This document shows, one piece after another, positions 26,558 to 35,555 of a stretch of DNA of 64,000 nucleotides. Source of the DNA: Myxococcales bacterium. Lineage in GTDB: Bacteria; Myxococcota_A; Polyangia; Polyangiales; Ga0077539. The stretch spans positions 1 through 64,000 of the forward strand of contig JAAFIF010000024.1 of NCBI GenBank assembly GCA_013298625.1. Reading direction: 5' to 3'. Under the pieces are notes generated by a model. It was not told where the DNA came from and made no database searches. It saw only the letters and a program-made list of their open reading frames with translations. The translations under genes were made by a program, and so were the position numbers. Every line of letters starts with the position of its first letter. Position 1 is the stretch's first letter.

Positions 26558-26626
26558 ACGACGGCCGAAGCGGGGGGCGCACTTCGTCGCTTGACCAGGG
26601 GCGGTCGGTCAGCAGACGATGCGGCC

Positions 26627-27433
26627 GTGCGTAAGAGACTGCTCTCCGTTCCATTCGCGCTCGGGCTCTTTTTCATCGCGCCAGCGGCGTCCGCACAAAC
26701 GCCGGACGACGCGCGTACGCAAGAGGCTCGCACTCAGTTCGCCGCAGGAATGCGCGCCCGCGACGGCCGTCGTTGGGGCGAGGCCGTGCTCGCCTTCGAG
26801 CGCTCGCTGCGGCAGCGCCGGCACCCGCAGACCCTCTACGAGATCGCCTTCGCGCGGCAGCGTGGCGGTGACTCCGAAGGCGCGATCACGGCGCTGCGCG
26901 ACCTGCTCGCGATGAGCGATCCGGCTCCGTCCGACGAGCTCGTGACGCAAGCGCGCACCCTCGCTCGCGAGGCCGGAGAGCCCAACCTCGCGCCCACACC
27001 GCAGACCTCTGGCTCGAGCGACTGCCCGACGTGCCCGACGTGCCCGCCGCAGCGCGAGTGCGAAGTGTGCCCGCCAGCGCAGGTGGTCGAGCGCGTGCCA
27101 ATGGTGCCGCTCATCCTGGGAGCAGCGGGCGGCGTGGTCCTCGGCATAGGCGCGGGCTTCTACGGCCACGCGCTCGCGGACTCCGCCGCGTACAACAGCC
27201 AGAACGCGAGCATCGCGCTGCGCCAAGAGATCAAGCCGCGCGGCGAGACGTTTCGCATCGTCGGCCTGCTCGGAGTGATCGCAGGCGTCGGGCTCGAAGC
27301 CACGGCGATCGCGCTGTCGTTTACGGGCCGCTCGCGCCCCGCGGCGACGCCGACGGCGGACCGAGCGACGGCGGTGCGCGACGTTCGCGTCGATGTGGCG
27401 CCGGACGGCGTCGTCGTCAGCGGCCGCTTCTGA
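26627..27433 (+). CDS. Exported TPR-like membrane protein
   Basis: 268 residues from a GTG. Signal peptide (LLSVPFALGLFFIAPAASA), then one TPR-like helical repeat pair ('RTQFAAGMRARDGRRWGEAV', 'QTLYEIAFARQRGGDSEGAI'), a Cys/Pro-rich linker with CPTCPTCPPQRECEVC, and two hydrophobic helices ('VPLILGAAGGVVLGIGAGFY' and 'IVGLLGVIAGVGLEATAIAL'). This architecture is common in myxobacteria beside Ser/Thr kinases. Only 70 bp separate it from the kinase gene, so the two probably form one unit ending at the terminator at 27463. Confidence 0.75.
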   Translation: MRKRLLSVPFALGLFFIAPAASAQTPDDARTQEARTQFAAGMRARDGRRWGEAVLAFERSLRQRRHPQTLYEIAFARQRGGDSEGAITALRDLLAMSDPAPSDELVTQARTLAREAGEPNLAPTPQTSGSSDCPTCPTCPPQRECEVCPPAQVVERVPMVPLILGAAGGVVLGIGAGFYGHALADSAAYNSQNASIALRQEIKPRGETFRIVGLLGVIAGVGLEATAIALSFTGRSRPAATPTADRATAVRDVRVDVAPDGVVVSGRF

Positions 27434-27462
27434 GCGCCGCGCTTCGAGCGGGCTACAACGCC

Positions 27463-27503
27463 AGAGGCCGATCAGAGCTCTCGCTCGATCGGCCTCTTGT
27501 TTT
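27463..27503 (+). terminator. Rho-independent terminator
   Basis: AGAGGCCGATC (27463-27473) pairs perfectly with GATCGGCCTCT (27487-27497), an 11-bp stem with a 13-nt loop, directly followed by TTGTTTT. It ends the kinase/TPR unit on the plus strand. The strongest intrinsic terminator seen in the window. Confidence 0.9.
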
Positions 27504-27561
27504 GCTAGCGACTTGAATTGTGGGGTCGCTCCCCCAGCGCCGCGCTAGGCGGCCAGTTCGT

Positions 27562-30500
27562 TCACGGGCAGGTCCAGGTGAACCTGAACGCGTCGACGAT
27601 CGGGATCGCTCCGCCGTCGGAGGCGCGCAGGACCATGGTCATTCGCAGGTGCTGCGAGGGCGTGATGCCAGCGGCCGTGAAGATCGCAGGCAGGTTGTAC
27701 GGTGACGCGCTCGGGGGAAGCGTGCCGATCGCGACTGGGGTCGCCGCGGCGAGGTCCGCTGCGGTCGCAGCGGTGCGCATCGAGATGATGGTCGTCGTTC
27801 CGGCGGGGAACGTTCCGGTGATCGTGAGGTTTCCGAGGCGCGGCGCGGCGCAGGTCGTGTCGAACGACTGCTCGTAGCTGCCCTGCGGAATCGAAGCGCG
27901 ACGCACCGAGCCCGTGAAGTCCGAGTACGAGTAGGTGCGGTTCGGGCCTGCGAACTCCAGCAGGCGCTGGGCGGGGTCCGCGTTGGTCGGATCGAAGCGC
28001 ACGAGCCGCGAAGCGCCCGTGTAGCTCGCGACCCACGTCGCTCCGCTGCGGTCCACGCCGACAGCGGTCGCTTGATTCGTCGTCGCCGCCGTCGGGCCGT
28101 CGATGTACGTGAGCGCCGTCGCGGGGATGGTTCCCGGCGAGCCAAGCGAAGGACCAGCGACGAACGCGCTCGAGGGGAAGCGGACGATCGACGTGCGGTT
28201 GCCGCCTTCGTTGAGCGCCGTGATGATGTTGCCGAGCGCGTCGGAGGTGACACCCGAGGACGTCCCAGAGCGGAGCGTCACGCGGGTCGTCGTGTTCGTC
28301 GCAGGATCGAAGCCCTGGACGTAGTTGCCGCCCGAGACGAACCAGAGGCGACCGGCGGCGTCCGCCGTCGGTCCGTAGATCGAGAAGGGCGTGTTGACGA
28401 CCGCACCCACCGTGAGCGCGGTGGTGTTGACCGGCTGCAGCTGGCTGCCGATCGTCGTGAGCCAGAGCGTACCGTCGCGGGTCACGACCGAGCCGTACGG
28501 CGAGATGGTCACGTTGAGCTCGTTGAGCACGGCGCCCGTGCGGGGGTTCAAGCGCCAGAGCTTGCGCGCTTCGTAGCCGCTCACCCAGACGTAGCCGTTG
28601 GGGGCGCTCGCGTCGCCGCGGTCGATGGTGATCGAGCGAAGCACCGCGTTGCTAGCGCCGACGTTGGCGTTCCACAGCACGCACTCGTCGCTCGACGCCG
28701 AGGCGCCGTACGGAAGCACGTTGCCCGCGCCCGTCGACGTCTCGATCATGCCGTTGCCGTTGCGATCGACGCAGTCCGCGCGATCACCGGCGATCTTGGT
28801 CACCGTGCCCTGCATGCCGAAGGCGCGGTTGGCGACGTACGCGTCGCCGTTGCCGTCGATCACGACGCGCGAGGGCATGTTGCAGCCGTTCTCCCAGCAG
28901 CAACGGCCGTTGCACTCGCCCGAGGGCAAGCCCACGCGGTAGCGAGCGATCTCGCGGCGCGCGGTCGCGTCCCACTTCGAGACGGTGCTCTCGGCGACGT
29001 TGACGACCCACAAGAAGTCGCTCGTCGTCGTGCTGACCATGCCGCTCGGCGAAATCGCGCCGGTCGCAGGATCCTCACCGAGTCCGCGCAGCGTTCCGCC
29101 CGAGAAGGGCGAGATGCCGCCGTTGCCGACGTGCGCGACCTGAAGCTCGCAGCCGTTCTCCGAGAAGCCATCGGCGTTCGCGAAGCCAGGGAGGCAGCTC
29201 ACCAGGCGGCAGCCGCCCGAGACGCACGCGGCCACGCCGTTCGGATACGAGCAGCGGTTCGCGCAGCGGCCGCAGTGGTTGATGTCGCTGGCGACGGTCA
29301 CTTCGCAGCCGTCGCCGCGGTTCGCGTTGCAGTCCGCGAAGCCCGCGTTGCACGTCATGATGCAGGTGCTCGAGCCGCAGCTCGCGATCGCGTTGTCGTA
29401 CGGACCGCACACGGTCCCGCACGCGCCGCAGTGGTTCGGGTCGATCGCCGTCGACGTGCACGAGCCGCCGCAGTTCGTCTGCCCCGCGCGGCACGAGGGG
29501 ACGCACGCGCCCATCGAGCACACGTTTCCAGAGGAGCACACGTTGCCGCAGGCGCCGCAGTTCGCACGGTCGCTCGCGGTGCTCACGCAGGTGCCCGCGC
29601 AGTCCGTCTGGCCCGTCGCGCAGGTGAGCTGGCAGCGGCCCGCGCGGCACGCTTGTCCGTCGCCGCACGCCGTCCCGCACGTCCCGCAGTTCTCGTTGTC
29701 CGTGCGCAGATCACGGCACGAACCCGAGCAGTTGTTGAGCCCAGCGCCGCACGACACTTCGCACGAGCCCGCCGAGCACACGGTGCCCGCCGCGCAGACC
29801 GTTCCGCATGCGCCGCAGTGCGCGCGGTCCGTGTCCAAATCGCGGCACGAGCCCGAGCAGTTGCTCAGCCCGCTGCCGCACGAAACCGCGCACGCGCCCG
29901 CCGAGCACACCGTGCCCGCAGGGCAGCGCGTCCCGCACACGCCGCAGTTGTTGACGTCTTCTTGCAGGTCGCGGCACACGCCGCCGCAGACCGTCAGCCC
30001 AGCGCCGCACGAGACCTCGCACGCGCCGCCCGAGCACACCTGGCCGGCCGCGCAGGTCGTTCCGCACGCGCCGCAGTTGCCGCGGTCCGTCTGCAGATCG
30101 CGGCACGAGCCGCTGCAGTTGTTGGTGCCCGCAGCGCACGAGACCGTGCACACGCCGCCCGAGCACACCTGGCCCGCGGCGCACGCGTTGCCGCAGGCGC
30201 CGCAGTTCGCGCGGTCTTCTTGCAGCGAACGGCACTCGCCGCTGCAGTTCGTCTGGCCCGCGACGCACGAGACCGTGCACGCGCCCACCGAGCACACCTG
30301 GCCGGCGGCGCACACCGTTCCGCACGCGCCGCAGTGGCCGCGATCGGTCTGCGTGTCGCGGCACGAGCCGCTGCAGTCGGTCTGACCCGCCGCGCACGAC
30401 GTCGTGCACACGCCGGCAGAGCACACCTGGCCCGCCGCGCACGCGGTGCCGCAGGAGCCGCAGTTCGCGCGGTCCTCGCGCAGATCGTGGCACTCGCCGC

Positions 30501-31422
30501 CGCAGTTGGTCTGGCTCGCCGCGCACGTCAACACGCACGCGCCGTCCGAGCACACCGAGCCGGCGCCGCAGGTCATGCCGCAGGCACCACAATTCAAGCG
30601 ATCCGTCTGCGTGTCGCGGCACGATCCGCCGCAGTCCGTCTGGCCCGCGGCGCACGACGTCGTGCACATCCCCGACGAGCACACCTGCCCGGCGGCGCAG
30701 CGCATCCCGCACGCGCCGCAGTTGGCGCGGTCTTCGTTGACGTCGCGGCACGAGCCGCCGCAGTTCGTCTGGCCCGCGGCGCACGAGAGCGTGCACATGC
30801 CCATCGAGCACACTTGCCCAGCGGCGCAGGCGGTCCCGCAGCCGCCGCAGTTGGCGCGGTCTTCGTTGAGGTCGCGGCACGAGCCCGCGCAGTCGGTCTG
30901 GCCAGCAGCGCACGAGAGCGTGCACGCGCCCGCCGAGCAAACCTGACCCGACGGGCAGGCGGTGCCGCACGCGCCGCAGTTCGCTCGGTCCGTGTCCGTG
31001 TCTCGGCACGATCCGCCGCAATTCGTCGTGCCGGTCGCGCACGACGCCGCGCAAGCGCCGGCAGAGCAGACTTGTCCTGCGGGGCATGCGTTGCCACAAG
31101 CGCCGCAGTTCGCGCGGTCGCCCTGCGTCGAGACGCACACCCCGCCGCACTCGACCTGGCCCGTCGGGCACTCGACCACGCAGCGTCCGGCGCGGCAGTT
31201 CGAGCCCGATCCGCAAGCGGTCCCGCAGGAGCCGCAGTTCGAGTTATCCGTTTGCAGCGACGCGCAGCGACTGCCGCACACCACTTGCCCCGCGGTGCAG
31301 CTCGGACCGATGTCCGTCCCTGCATCACCTGCATCTCGTCCGCCAACGACAGGCGACCCGCACGCGACAAGCCAAAGGCTCGACGCGAACGCAATCACTT
31401 GCGCCCTCGAGAATGAGCTCAC
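27562..31422 (-). CDS. Giant lipoprotein with ~15 eight-cysteine Stig1-like repeats and a C-terminal propeller
   Basis: 1286 residues. Lipoprotein signal, lipobox LVAC (Cys21). From Cys42 to about residue 690 run about fifteen near-identical repeats of ~43 residues with eight cysteines each (spacing C-x6-C-x3-C-x9-C-x2-C-x3-C-x5-C-x4-C, core DRANCGACGTAC), then two degenerate ones. Residues ~740-1180 look like a six- or seven-bladed propeller ('SDFLWVVNVAESTVSKWDAT', 'APNGYVWVSGYEARKLWRLN', 'DGTLWLTTIGSQLQPVNTTA'), then a final beta domain. Similar proteins are common in myxobacteria, often mis-named from the plant Stig1 match. A surface adhesin or scaffold role is inference. Confidence 0.9.
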   Translation of the reverse strand: MSSFSRAQVIAFASSLWLVACGSPVVGGRDAGDAGTDIGPSCTAGQVVCGSRCASLQTDNSNCGSCGTACGSGSNCRAGRCVVECPTGQVECGGVCVSTQGDRANCGACGNACPAGQVCSAGACAASCATGTTNCGGSCRDTDTDRANCGACGTACPSGQVCSAGACTLSCAAGQTDCAGSCRDLNEDRANCGGCGTACAAGQVCSMGMCTLSCAAGQTNCGGSCRDVNEDRANCGACGMRCAAGQVCSSGMCTTSCAAGQTDCGGSCRDTQTDRLNCGACGMTCGAGSVCSDGACVLTCAASQTNCGGECHDLREDRANCGSCGTACAAGQVCSAGVCTTSCAAGQTDCSGSCRDTQTDRGHCGACGTVCAAGQVCSVGACTVSCVAGQTNCSGECRSLQEDRANCGACGNACAAGQVCSGGVCTVSCAAGTNNCSGSCRDLQTDRGNCGACGTTCAAGQVCSGGACEVSCGAGLTVCGGVCRDLQEDVNNCGVCGTRCPAGTVCSAGACAVSCGSGLSNCSGSCRDLDTDRAHCGACGTVCAAGTVCSAGSCEVSCGAGLNNCSGSCRDLRTDNENCGTCGTACGDGQACRAGRCQLTCATGQTDCAGTCVSTASDRANCGACGNVCSSGNVCSMGACVPSCRAGQTNCGGSCTSTAIDPNHCGACGTVCGPYDNAIASCGSSTCIMTCNAGFADCNANRGDGCEVTVASDINHCGRCANRCSYPNGVAACVSGGCRLVSCLPGFANADGFSENGCELQVAHVGNGGISPFSGGTLRGLGEDPATGAISPSGMVSTTTSDFLWVVNVAESTVSKWDATARREIARYRVGLPSGECNGRCCWENGCNMPSRVVIDGNGDAYVANRAFGMQGTVTKIAGDRADCVDRNGNGMIETSTGAGNVLPYGASASSDECVLWNANVGASNAVLRSITIDRGDASAPNGYVWVSGYEARKLWRLNPRTGAVLNELNVTISPYGSVVTRDGTLWLTTIGSQLQPVNTTALTVGAVVNTPFSIYGPTADAAGRLWFVSGGNYVQGFDPATNTTTRVTLRSGTSSGVTSDALGNIITALNEGGNRTSIVRFPSSAFVAGPSLGSPGTIPATALTYIDGPTAATTNQATAVGVDRSGATWVASYTGASRLVRFDPTNADPAQRLLEFAGPNRTYSYSDFTGSVRRASIPQGSYEQSFDTTCAAPRLGNLTITGTFPAGTTTIISMRTAATAADLAAATPVAIGTLPPSASPYNLPAIFTAAGITPSQHLRMTMVLRASDGGAIPIVDAFRFTWTCP
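29352..31299 (-). repeat. 129-bp tandem coding repeats (about 15 units)
   Basis: The DNA encoding the eight-cysteine repeats has a 129-bp period with high identity between units, for example around GCGCCGCAGTTCGCGCGGTC. Boundaries are approximate. Some neighbouring copies are nearly identical over long stretches, suggesting recent duplication or gene conversion. Confidence 0.8.
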
Positions 31423-31520
31423 TGTAGACCTCCGGTTGGACGCACCACGGCGTCTCGCGCAGCTCCCTCATGGGCCGCGACGTAAACAACCAGGCGCGAC
31501 ACTCAGGTCGGCCGGTCAGT

Positions 31521-31550
31521 AATTTCCCTAAAGGCCAACAGAGGAAAATT
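31521..31550. promoter_or_regulatory. AT-rich inverted repeat in divergent intergenic region
   Basis: AATTTCC (31521-31527) and GGAAAATT (31543-31550) form an imperfect inverted pair inside the 195-bp space between the giant Cys-repeat lipoprotein and the PhaC-like gene. It is the most AT-rich spot nearby and a reasonable promoter or operator candidate. No clear -35/-10 pair could be assigned. Confidence 0.35.
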
Positions 31551-31618
31551 CTGGGTCAGGGCAGCGATTGCAGCGCACGCGCAACTCTCGCGCGGGGCGT
31601 AGACTGCGCCCAGAGCCA

Positions 31619-32746
31619 ATGGGACCGAGCGAAGCGAACGGTGATCTCTCTGGGGCGCGGCGGGTCGTGCGCGTGCTCGACAGCCTCTCGGTGCTCATCG
31701 ACGGCAGCACCCGCCGCCAGATGGGCAACGCCGCCAAGGAGACGGTCTTCAAGCAGTGGAAGCTCGAGGTCTCCCACGTCTTGCCGCGGCGCGCCGACGA
31801 GCACGCGCTCGGCGACGAGCACGACGTCGACCCGGACGCGCAGTTTCCGACGCCGGTGCTCTTGATCCCGCCCTTGATGGTGCGCCCGTACGTGTACGAC
31901 CTGCGGCCCAACCACTCGTTCGTGCGGCACCTTCGGGACAAGGGCTACCGCACGTACGTCTTGGACTTCGGCGTGCCCGACGCCCACGACGAGACGCTCA
32001 CGCTCGATCACTACGTGTACACATTTTTGCCCGCGGCCATCGACGCGGTCTGCAGGCACGCGGGATCGAGCAAGGTCTCGCTGGTGGGCTACTGCATGGG
32101 CGGGATCTTCGGGTTGCTCTACACCGCGGCCCTCGACCAGCGGGCGGGCGGCGAAGGCTCGCGAACGGCGAACCTCGTGACCATCGGCGCGCCGATCAAT
32201 TTTGAAAAGCTGGGCGTGATTTCATGGGCCGCCCGCTTCGGCCAGGGCTTCGTCGACCAGCTCATGGATCGGCTGGGCAACGTCCCTTCGCTCGGCGCCG
32301 AGCTCGGCTTCAAAGTGATGAGCGGCTCGAAGGCGCTCACCAAGTGGGTGGACCTCGCGAACAACTTGTACGACGAAGAGTACGTGCGGGGCTTCGACGC
32401 GGTGAACACCTGGGTCAACGACCTGCTTCCGTACCCGCGCGAGGCGTTCAAGCAGATGGTCAAGGACGTGGTGGGGCAGAACAAGCTGCTGCGGCGAGAG
32501 CTCGAGCTCGGCGGACGGCGCATCGATTTGAGCGTGATCGACGCGCCGTTGCTCGCGTTGGCGGGGCGGTCGGACAACATCGCGACGCTCGGATCGACGC
32601 GCGCGGTGCTGGCGACGGTGGGCAGCGAGGACAAGACGTTCGTCGAAGTGCCGGGCGGACACGTGGGCGTCGTCGCGGGATCGAGCGCGCCCTCGGCGGT
32701 GTGGCAGCGCGTGAGCGACTGGCTCGCGCCGCGATCGCTGCGGTGA
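31619..32746 (+). CDS. PhaC-like polyhydroxyalkanoate synthase (class III type)
   Basis: 375 residues, alpha/beta hydrolase. The lipase-like box is GYCMGG with the nucleophile Cys159, as in PHA synthases, with likely catalytic Asp in 'LLALAGRSDNIATL' and His in 'VPGGHVGVVAG'. Also seen: 'PVLLIPPLMVRPYVYDL' and 'VLDFGVP'. The length matches class III PhaC (about 350-380), which works with a PhaE partner not present here; an esterase-like or other acyltransferase role is possible. The ATG at 31619 is chosen because homology starts just after it. A PhaR-type DNA-binding protein is encoded 12 kb away at 44525. Confidence 0.82.
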   Translation: MGPSEANGDLSGARRVVRVLDSLSVLIDGSTRRQMGNAAKETVFKQWKLEVSHVLPRRADEHALGDEHDVDPDAQFPTPVLLIPPLMVRPYVYDLRPNHSFVRHLRDKGYRTYVLDFGVPDAHDETLTLDHYVYTFLPAAIDAVCRHAGSSKVSLVGYCMGGIFGLLYTAALDQRAGGEGSRTANLVTIGAPINFEKLGVISWAARFGQGFVDQLMDRLGNVPSLGAELGFKVMSGSKALTKWVDLANNLYDEEYVRGFDAVNTWVNDLLPYPREAFKQMVKDVVGQNKLLRRELELGGRRIDLSVIDAPLLALAGRSDNIATLGSTRAVLATVGSEDKTFVEVPGGHVGVVAGSSAPSAVWQRVSDWLAPRSLR

Positions 32747-32766
32747 AACACTTGCGAAACTAGTGA

Positions 32767-34254
32767 ATGGGCGGCAGTGTCACCGGTCCATCGATGCACA
32801 GAAGCACGAGTCCGGAGAAGCCCGCGAAAAAGCGCGCGGCGACGGTCAAGCGGGGCGGGACCACGAAGACAGCGGCGAAGCCGTCGAGCTGGCTCGACAA
32901 GCTCAACGCAGCGGCGAGCAAGCGAGCGAAGGTCACAGAAGAGCCGAGCGTCGCGTTCGGCGCAGAGACGATCCAGAGATTTCGGTTGGGCAACGGGCTG
33001 CGCGTGCTCGTGGTCGAGAGCCACCACGCGAAGGTCGTGAGCTTTCACACGTGGTTCGGCGTCGGGTCGCGGCACGAGCACGAAGGCAAGACCGGGCTCG
33101 CGCACTTGTTCGAGCACTTGATGTTCAACGAGACGAAGAACCTGCCCGCGGGCACCTTCGATCGCAAGCTCGAGTCCATCGGCGCCTCCACCAACGCCGC
33201 CACGTGGAACGACTGGACCTACTACTACGAAGACCTCCCCTCGGACGCCCTCTCGCTGGTCGTCTCGCTCGAAGCCGAGCGCATGAAGAACCTGGTCCTG
33301 CGCAAGCCGCAGGTCGTGAGCGAGATCGACGTCGTCGCCAACGAGCGCCGCTACCGGGTCGAAGACGACGTCGACGGGACGGTCAACGAGCTGCTCTACA
33401 AGACCGCGTTCGAGCAGCACCCGTACCACCACCCGACGATCGGGTGGATGAAGGACATCCTCGCGTTTACCCCTGAGGATTGCCGGCGCTTCTACAAGTG
33501 CTGGTACGCGCCCAACAACGCCGCCATCGTGGTGGTCGGCGACGTCACCGCGCCCAAGCTGCTCGCGCTCGTGCAGAAGCACTACGGCGAGATCGCGTCG
33601 GCGACGATCCCTGAAGAGACGTATCCGCAAGAGCCCGAGCAGAAGCAAGAGCGCACGGATCGGCTGGTGAAGCCCACGCCGACGGCGAAGCTCGCGGTGG
33701 GCTACAAGTCTCCGGCGCTCTCGCACGAAGATCACCCTGCGCTGAGCGTGCTGTGCGAGGCGCTCTTCGGCGGTCGGTCAGCGAGGGTGTTTCGCGCGCT
33801 CGTGACGGACGGAGAGCTCGCGACGGACCTCGCTGCGAGCGTCGCGCAGTTTCGCGACCCGGGGCTGTTCGAGATCTACGCGACGGCGCGCGACGGAGTA
33901 GCGGTCGAGACGCTGCTCAACGGGCTCGATCACGAGCTGCGAGGGCTGAGCGTCAATCCGATCACCGAGGCCGAGCGCGAGCGCTCGATCGCACGGCTGG
34001 AGTTGGGCTTCTTGCAGGGGCTCGAGACCGTGGGCGGCAGGGCCGAGCAGATCGGCTTCTACGAGACGGTGCTCGGCGATCCTGCGGGGAGCATCACGCG
34101 GCTCGCGGCGCTGAGGGCGGTCACGGTGGCGGACATCGAGCGCGTGGCGAAGGCGTACCTGAGCAAAGCGAAGCGCACGGTGATCTTGGTGGAGCCGTCG
34201 CCGGACGCGCCCAACGAGGCGAGCGAAGGCGAAGGCGAAGAGGAGAGCGAATGA
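32767..34254 (+). CDS. M16 family zinc peptidase, catalytic subunit
   Basis: 495 residues. Inverted zinc motif HLFEH (His113 to His117) in 'TGLAHLFEHLMFNETKN', with the downstream Glu in 'VVSEIDVVANERRYR'. Two M16 lobes: N-terminal catalytic half and 'FYKCWYAPNNAAIVVVGDVT', then the C-terminal half with 'HPALSVLCEALFGGRSARVF'. The first 60 residues are a Lys/Ala/Thr-rich leader without a Sec signal. It overlaps the next M16 gene by ATGA, so the two subunits are made together as in processing-peptidase-like heterodimers. Confidence 0.92.
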   Translation: MGGSVTGPSMHRSTSPEKPAKKRAATVKRGGTTKTAAKPSSWLDKLNAAASKRAKVTEEPSVAFGAETIQRFRLGNGLRVLVVESHHAKVVSFHTWFGVGSRHEHEGKTGLAHLFEHLMFNETKNLPAGTFDRKLESIGASTNAATWNDWTYYYEDLPSDALSLVVSLEAERMKNLVLRKPQVVSEIDVVANERRYRVEDDVDGTVNELLYKTAFEQHPYHHPTIGWMKDILAFTPEDCRRFYKCWYAPNNAAIVVVGDVTAPKLLALVQKHYGEIASATIPEETYPQEPEQKQERTDRLVKPTPTAKLAVGYKSPALSHEDHPALSVLCEALFGGRSARVFRALVTDGELATDLAASVAQFRDPGLFEIYATARDGVAVETLLNGLDHELRGLSVNPITEAERERSIARLELGFLQGLETVGGRAEQIGFYETVLGDPAGSITRLAALRAVTVADIERVAKAYLSKAKRTVILVEPSPDAPNEASEGEGEEESE

Positions 34255-35555
34255 GCGCGCGGCCTGTGTTGGTGGTGGAGGCGTTTCCGACGGTTCCGCT
34301 GGTCGAGATCGTGTTCGCGATGCCCGCGGGGTCCGCGCTGGACCCGAAGGGCAAAGAAGGCGCGCTGGTGCTCGCGCTGCGGTCTCTGCGACGCGGCGCC
34401 GGGACGAAGAGCTCGACCCAGCTCGACGACGAGATCGATCGGCTCGGAGGAGAGCTCTCGACCGGCTGCGACGCGCTTCAGTCCTCGCTGCACGCGACGG
34501 TGATCTCTCGCAACCTCGAGGCGTTCTTCGCGTTGATCGCAGAGATCGCGCTGCGCCCGACGTTCGCAGAAGAAGAAGTGGCACGCGTGCGGCGCGAGGT
34601 GACGGCCGAGCTCATCGACGCGCGCAACGACGATCGGACGCTGTGCGGCCGGTACTTTCGCCGCACGCTGTTCGCGGGACACCCGCTGGGGCGCCCCGCG
34701 GCGGGCACCCTCACCTCGGTGGCCTCGCTCACCCGCGCCGACGCCGTCTCTGCCTGGACCCGCGTGTGGAACACCCGAGGCATGGTCATCGCCGCCTCTG
34801 GCGACATCACCGAAGAGCGCCTCGCTGAGCTCTGGGACCGCTACTTCGGCGGCGCCTGGGCCCCGACGCACGAGCGACCAGCAGAGCTCGCCGACCCTGC
34901 CCCGGTGAAGAAGCGCCGGCTGGTGATCGTGGACAAGCCCGCGCGCACGCAGTCGCAGATCCTGATCGGCGCGCTCGGGACGCACCCGACGGACAAAGAC
35001 CACCACGCGCTCTACGTGGCGAACACCGTGTTCGGCGGGACGTTTACCTCGCGATTGATGCGCGAGATCCGCTCGAAGCGCGGCTGGAGCTACGGCGCCT
35101 CGAGCCGCCTCGGCCGCGAGCGGGTGCGCGAGGTCTTCTCGATGTGGACGTTTCCGAAGTCCAGCGACGCGCCCGCGTGCATCGGCGTCGAGCTCGCGTT
35201 GCTCGAAGCGCTGCACGAGGACGGGATCTCTGCACGCGAGCTCTCGTTTGCGAAGAAGTACCTCAAAGAGAGCGCGGTCTTCGACTCGGACACCGCGAGC
35301 AAGCGCCTCGCGCAGCGGCTCGACGAGGCGTGCGGAGACATGCCCAAGGGCTACCACGACCGGTTCATCCCGAAGACCCAAGAGGTCACGATCGAGCAGT
35401 GCAAGCGCGCCGTTCGAGCCAGGATCAACCCAGACAACTTGATTCTGTGTGTCACGGCTACGGCGAGCGACCTGCGCGCGCAGCTCGAGGACGCGATCCC
35501 CGGCCTCGCGTCGACCACGGTGATCCCGTTCGACCGAGACGAGTTCTACGCCTGA
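34251..35555 (+). CDS. M16 family peptidase-like protein, non-catalytic partner
   Basis: 434 residues; ATG overlaps the stop of the first M16 gene (ATGA). The fold is clear ('VEIVFAMPAGSALDPKGKEG', 'WNTRGMVIAASGDITEERLA', 'FGGTFTSRLMREIRSKRGWS'), but the HxxEH zinc site is missing: the expected place reads 'GALVLALRSLRRG'. The arginine/tyrosine-type substrate contact 'RSKRGWSYGASS' of the partner subunit is present, so this is the binding subunit of an active/inactive pair. Its last 10 bp overlap the end of the convergent phosphodiesterase gene. Confidence 0.92.
   Translation: MSARPVLVVEAFPTVPLVEIVFAMPAGSALDPKGKEGALVLALRSLRRGAGTKSSTQLDDEIDRLGGELSTGCDALQSSLHATVISRNLEAFFALIAEIALRPTFAEEEVARVRREVTAELIDARNDDRTLCGRYFRRTLFAGHPLGRPAAGTLTSVASLTRADAVSAWTRVWNTRGMVIAASGDITEERLAELWDRYFGGAWAPTHERPAELADPAPVKKRRLVIVDKPARTQSQILIGALGTHPTDKDHHALYVANTVFGGTFTSRLMREIRSKRGWSYGASSRLGRERVREVFSMWTFPKSSDAPACIGVELALLEALHEDGISARELSFAKKYLKESAVFDSDTASKRLAQRLDEACGDMPKGYHDRFIPKTQEVTIEQCKRAVRARINPDNLILCVTATASDLRAQLEDAIPGLASTTVIPFDRDEFYA

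Noticed and set aside
29352..31299. CRISPR-like regular repetition
   Set aside because: The 129-bp period is coding and in phase, units are adjacent with no unique spacers, and no cas genes are present.
28072..31416. A 1114-codon open frame antisense to the giant Cys-repeat lipoprotein
   Set aside because: It is Arg/Ala/Val-rich low-complexity sequence produced by the GC-rich repeats on the other strand. It has no domain, and the opposite strand has a clear signal peptide and repeats.
27562..31422. Annotation as tryptophan synthase or a plant Stig1 protein
   Set aside because: Such labels come from chance matches to the Cys-rich repeat. The lipoprotein signal, repeat structure and propeller do not support an enzyme of tryptophan synthesis.
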